This document shows positions 6,052 to 7,944 of a DNA stretch of 7,944 bases, piece after piece; position 1 is the first letter of the stretch; each line of letters begins with the position of its first letter. The stretch comes from Crocinitomicaceae bacterium (GTDB lineage: Bacteria; Bacteroidota; Bacteroidia; Flavobacteriales_D; Sanyastnellaceae). Made by a program: the position numbers and the translations under genes. The notes beneath the pieces are model-generated. The model saw only the letters and a list, made by a program, of their open reading frames with translations. It was not told the origin of the DNA and ran no database searches. The stretch spans positions 1 through 7,944 of the forward strand of contig PBWG01000067.1 in NCBI GenBank assembly GCA_002729115.1, in the 5' to 3' direction.

Positions 6052-7242
6052 ATGCGTAGTTCCTCGTTTTTGTTGACTTTCGTCGCACTCGTTCCTTACA
6101 TCGTGCAGGCTCAAGGAGCTTCACTGGTCCAAAGTGTCTCGCCAATCTTGAGTGATTCCACTTGCGCCATCAACTGCGAGGACCCTGGCTATCGTTTGAT
6201 GACGCAGGTCATCGATGGAGAAACCATCACGAGGGAGTACATCATCCACGTGCCATCGGGTTATCAAGAAGGTGACAACTTGCCGCTCGTAATTGTGTAC
6301 CACGGATTTGGTGGATGCGCGTATTACATGGCCGAAGAAACGGGTGGGTTGAACGATTTGGCGAACGAAGAGAACTTCTTTGTGGCCTACCCTCAAGCGG
6401 CTTATCGACCTGCGAAGGAAGACACTTATTGGGAGCCGGGCTTCAATGGTGGGGAGAGCATTTACCTGGACGACATTTTTTTCTCAGAGCAACTGATTGA
6501 GCACATTGACGAGGAATTCTCGTTGAACTTGTCGAGGGTGTACGCTGCAGGGTACAGCAACGGAGGAATGCTCACGTACAGCTTGGCGTGCTTGCGAGGA
6601 GACTTGTTTGCAGGTGTTTGTGTGATGTCTGGAGCCTTGCTAGATGGGATGGATTCTTGCGACCCCGCCCAGCCGGTTCCCATGATCATCTTCCATGGTA
6701 CAGGAGATTTCGTGTTGCCCTACAACGGGGACCAATATTATGCGTCTGTCCCTGATGTGGTGAGTTTGTGGACAGATCACTTTCAGATTCCAACCTCAAC
6801 ACTCACCTCCACGGACTTGAATGGTGGAAATGTCGTCCACGACAGCTACCATGGAGGCACCAACAACACGTGTTTATCTTTGTACACGGTGATTGAGGAG
6901 TATGGATTCCCAGGCGACCATGTGTGGTTCAGTCAGGACATGGATGGGGTCCCCCCAAATGAGGTCATGTGGGAATTTTTTACCGACGAGTGTGGTGGCA
7001 TCGATGGCATTTTCCAAGAAGGTCAACAAGCGGTTCAGGCGTACCCAGTCCCTTTCGAGGACCAGCTCTTTCTCGGAAATATTGGTGTGAGTTCAGCCAC
7101 GTTTCACATGCACGATCTCCAGGGTGTTTTGGTTCGGACAGGATGTGTGGGGCCAGACGGATCAATCCATGGACTCGGTGATTTGCCTTCAGGGTGCTAT
7201 TTGTTGAGAACAGCAGGATCAGTTCTCAAGGTTGTAAAATGA
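6052..7242 (+). CDS. T9SS-secreted esterase, PHB depolymerase/feruloyl esterase (LpqC-like) family
   Basis: This 396-aa alpha/beta hydrolase is likely to cleave esters of a polymer or plant/algal compound outside the cell. A signal peptide spans 1-20 (FLLTFVALVPYIVQA). The fold signature is present in order: oxyanion segment VYHGFGG (83-88), FVAYPQA (110-116) and WEPG (127-130), nucleophile Ser169 in AGYSNGG, acid Asp219 in FHGTGD, and base His290 in GFPGDHVW. This order and the YPQ...W segment fit the esterase PHB depolymerase family (COG3509). Residues 327-396, beginning AYPVPFEDQLF and ending in a short basic LKVVK, are a T9SS sorting domain, so export to the surface or medium is expected. 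The ATG at 6052 is directly upstream of the signal peptide. The stop overlaps the next gene's ATG. The exact substrate (polyhydroxyalkanoate, feruloyl or acetyl ester) cannot be decided from sequence. Confidence 0.88.
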   Translation: MRSSSFLLTFVALVPYIVQAQGASLVQSVSPILSDSTCAINCEDPGYRLMTQVIDGETITREYIIHVPSGYQEGDNLPLVIVYHGFGGCAYYMAEETGGLNDLANEENFFVAYPQAAYRPAKEDTYWEPGFNGGESIYLDDIFFSEQLIEHIDEEFSLNLSRVYAAGYSNGGMLTYSLACLRGDLFAGVCVMSGALLDGMDSCDPAQPVPMIIFHGTGDFVLPYNGDQYYASVPDVVSLWTDHFQIPTSTLTSTDLNGGNVVHDSYHGGTNNTCLSLYTVIEEYGFPGDHVWFSQDMDGVPPNEVMWEFFTDECGGIDGIFQEGQQAVQAYPVPFEDQLFLGNIGVSSATFHMHDLQGVLVRTGCVGPDGSIHGLGDLPSGCYLLRTAGSVLKVVK

Positions 7243-7727
7243 AGGCAGTCACCTCTCGCAAACGTATTGCGGTTTCTGCCAGAGCGCTTTGGACGGCCAT
7301 CACTTCAGAGCATCACCTTGAGGCATGCCATCCTTACATCCTAAGACACACCAAGAACACCTCTAAACATGGACTCTCAGATGAAATCATGTATCTCAAC
7401 GGAGTCACGTTTACCCGCGAATCCACAGCCTGGTTGGACGGCGTTGGATATGATTTAAGAGTTGGGATTGCCGATGGTCTTAAAAACGAAGTCTCCTGGC
7501 GCATCGAGCCCCTTGACCCAGGCTCCTGCAATCTCTCGATTTCAGTGACACCCCTCGCGATCGAAAAGTTGCCCAAACCTTTTCGCGGATTGGCTTTGAG
7601 ACTGTTTGTGCGGCGTAAGGTTTTTCATTACCTCGAAGCCGTCACGAGAGGAATCAAAATTTGGGTTGAGACTGGCAATTCGGTTGATCAAGCTGCTTTT
7701 CAGAGGCACCCTTGGTTTTGCCCATAA
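7239..7727 (+). CDS. SRPBCC/START-like small protein, translationally coupled to the esterase
   Basis: The 162-aa product starts at the ATG inside the ATGA overlap with the esterase stop (7239-7242), a classic coupling signal. The frame is open further upstream, but only over the esterase's own C-terminal codons. There is no signal peptide, so it is probably cytoplasmic. The N-terminus KRIAVSARALWTAITSEHHLEACHP matches in pattern the first strand and helix of SRPBCC (polyketide cyclase/START-like) ligand-binding proteins: an alternating hydrophobic strand, then an Ala-x-x-x-Trp helix and His-Pro. It is followed by strand-rich segments (VTFTRESTAWLDG, NEVSWRIEPL, CNLSISVTPL) and a C-terminal amphipathic helix (YLEAVTRGIKIWVE), also typical of the fold. 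These proteins bind hydrophobic ligands in a helix-grip cavity; here the ligand is unknown. Co-transcription with an esterase hints at binding a hydrophobic product, but this is inference. Family assignment is by pattern only. Confidence 0.7.
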   Translation: MKAVTSRKRIAVSARALWTAITSEHHLEACHPYILRHTKNTSKHGLSDEIMYLNGVTFTRESTAWLDGVGYDLRVGIADGLKNEVSWRIEPLDPGSCNLSISVTPLAIEKLPKPFRGLALRLFVRRKVFHYLEAVTRGIKIWVETGNSVDQAAFQRHPWFCP

Positions 7728-7737
7728 GAGAGGAATA

Positions 7738-7857
7738 CGTCAAGAAGAAGTGGCCTTTGCCTCAGAACGTCTGCGCAAAGCTTAAATGACCAAATCGGGG
7801 TCGAGGGTGTTCGGCTTCTGTCCTGCTGGGGCCACAGATGCGTCAAGAAAGTGGTCT
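7738..7857. repeat. Short imperfect direct repeats bracketing repeat copy 4
   Basis: CGTCAAGAAGAAGTGGCCT (7738-7756) and CGTCAAGAAAGTGGTCT (7841-7857) are near-identical apart from a two-base insertion and one substitution. They flank the 47-nt repeat at 7789-7835. The right copy overlaps the stop codon of the minus-strand gene at the window end and continues into GACCC. Bracketing direct repeats could mark an insertion or the ends of a small degenerate element. Confidence 0.5.
7789..7835 (+). repeat. 47-nt dispersed repeat, copy 4
   Basis: A full-length copy, 43 of 47 identical to the copy at 5940, in the same orientation as the others. It is 61 bp downstream of the SRPBCC-like gene and 7 bp from the stop of the minus-strand gene at the window edge. 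On the minus strand it reads VAPAGQKPNTLDPDLV, then I and TAA. Confidence 0.85.
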
Positions 7858-7944
7858 GACCCTTTCAACAGGCCAGGTGTCCATGTAGCCCTCTTCCCAG
7901 TTGGCATCCAGAAGGTGAGCGGGCACCAAACAGGCGTCCAGTTC
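7843..7944 (-). CDS. C-terminal end of an unrecognised minus-strand protein (partial)
   Basis: An open frame enters from the window edge and runs 33 codons to a TGA at 7843-7845. The translation ends VPAHLLDANWEEGY, MDTWPVERVRPLS; it has ordinary amino-acid composition and codon use like the neighbouring genes, unlike the shadow frames here. I do not recognise the family. No signal or T9SS tail is present at this end, so it is probably not a T9SS cargo. It is convergent with the esterase operon. It could also be a gene remnant, because its stop lies inside one of the short direct repeats. Confidence 0.5.
   Translation of the reverse strand, partial: ELDACLVPAHLLDANWEEGYMDTWPVERVRPLS

Noticed and set aside
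5921..6145. 74-codon minus-strand frame ending in the repeat peptide
   Set aside because: It overlaps the start and signal peptide of the well-supported esterase gene and its N-terminal half looks random; only the repeat-derived tail is of interest.
15..7835. Integron attC sites as an explanation for the same-orientation repeats
   Set aside because: No GTTRRRY core or matching inverse core is present, the genes between the copies are in mixed orientation, and no integrase is visible.

Overview
The window looks like chromosomal DNA of a Bacteroidota bacterium, probably a Flavobacteriales-like marine or freshwater lineage with about 50% GC. The evidence is two secreted proteins with C-terminal type IX secretion (T9SS) sorting domains, SprB-like repeats, and start codons that lack Shine-Dalgarno sequences. 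The lineage is inferred from protein architecture, not from a marker gene.

Layout. Positions 1-934 hold no convincing protein gene. Instead, about 150-760 is densely folded on the + strand: many consecutive hairpins, several with GNRA or UUCG tetraloops and G-U wobbles, ending in a strong stem and a U-rich tract. I call this a candidate large structured noncoding RNA of unrecognised class. It lies between two copies of a dispersed 47-nt repeat. Next come a small exported histidine phosphatase (935-1477, +) and, convergent with it 25 bp away, a very large secreted multidomain protein (1503-5774, -). That protein combines a phosphohistidine swivel segment, a PEP-synthase/PPDK-type ATP-binding domain, CARDB-like domains, two tandem Cys-rich modules, two SprB-like repeats and a T9SS tail. 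A divergent intergenic region with a third repeat copy leads to a two-gene + strand operon: a T9SS-exported esterase of the PHB depolymerase/feruloyl esterase type (6052-7242) and a translationally coupled SRPBCC-like protein (7239-7727). The last intergenic region carries the fourth repeat copy. The window closes with the C-terminal end of an unrecognised minus-strand gene.

How it fits together. Most products are exported, which suggests a surface or degradative role. An exported histidine phosphatase beside an exported phosphohistidine/ATP-grasp protein is suggestive, but a functional link is only a hypothesis. The most unusual items are the structured RNA candidate, the secreted dikinase-like protein, and the 47-nt repeat. 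Read on the minus strand, all four repeat copies end in one peptide tail followed closely by a stop codon, as if they were 3' remnants of one gene family.
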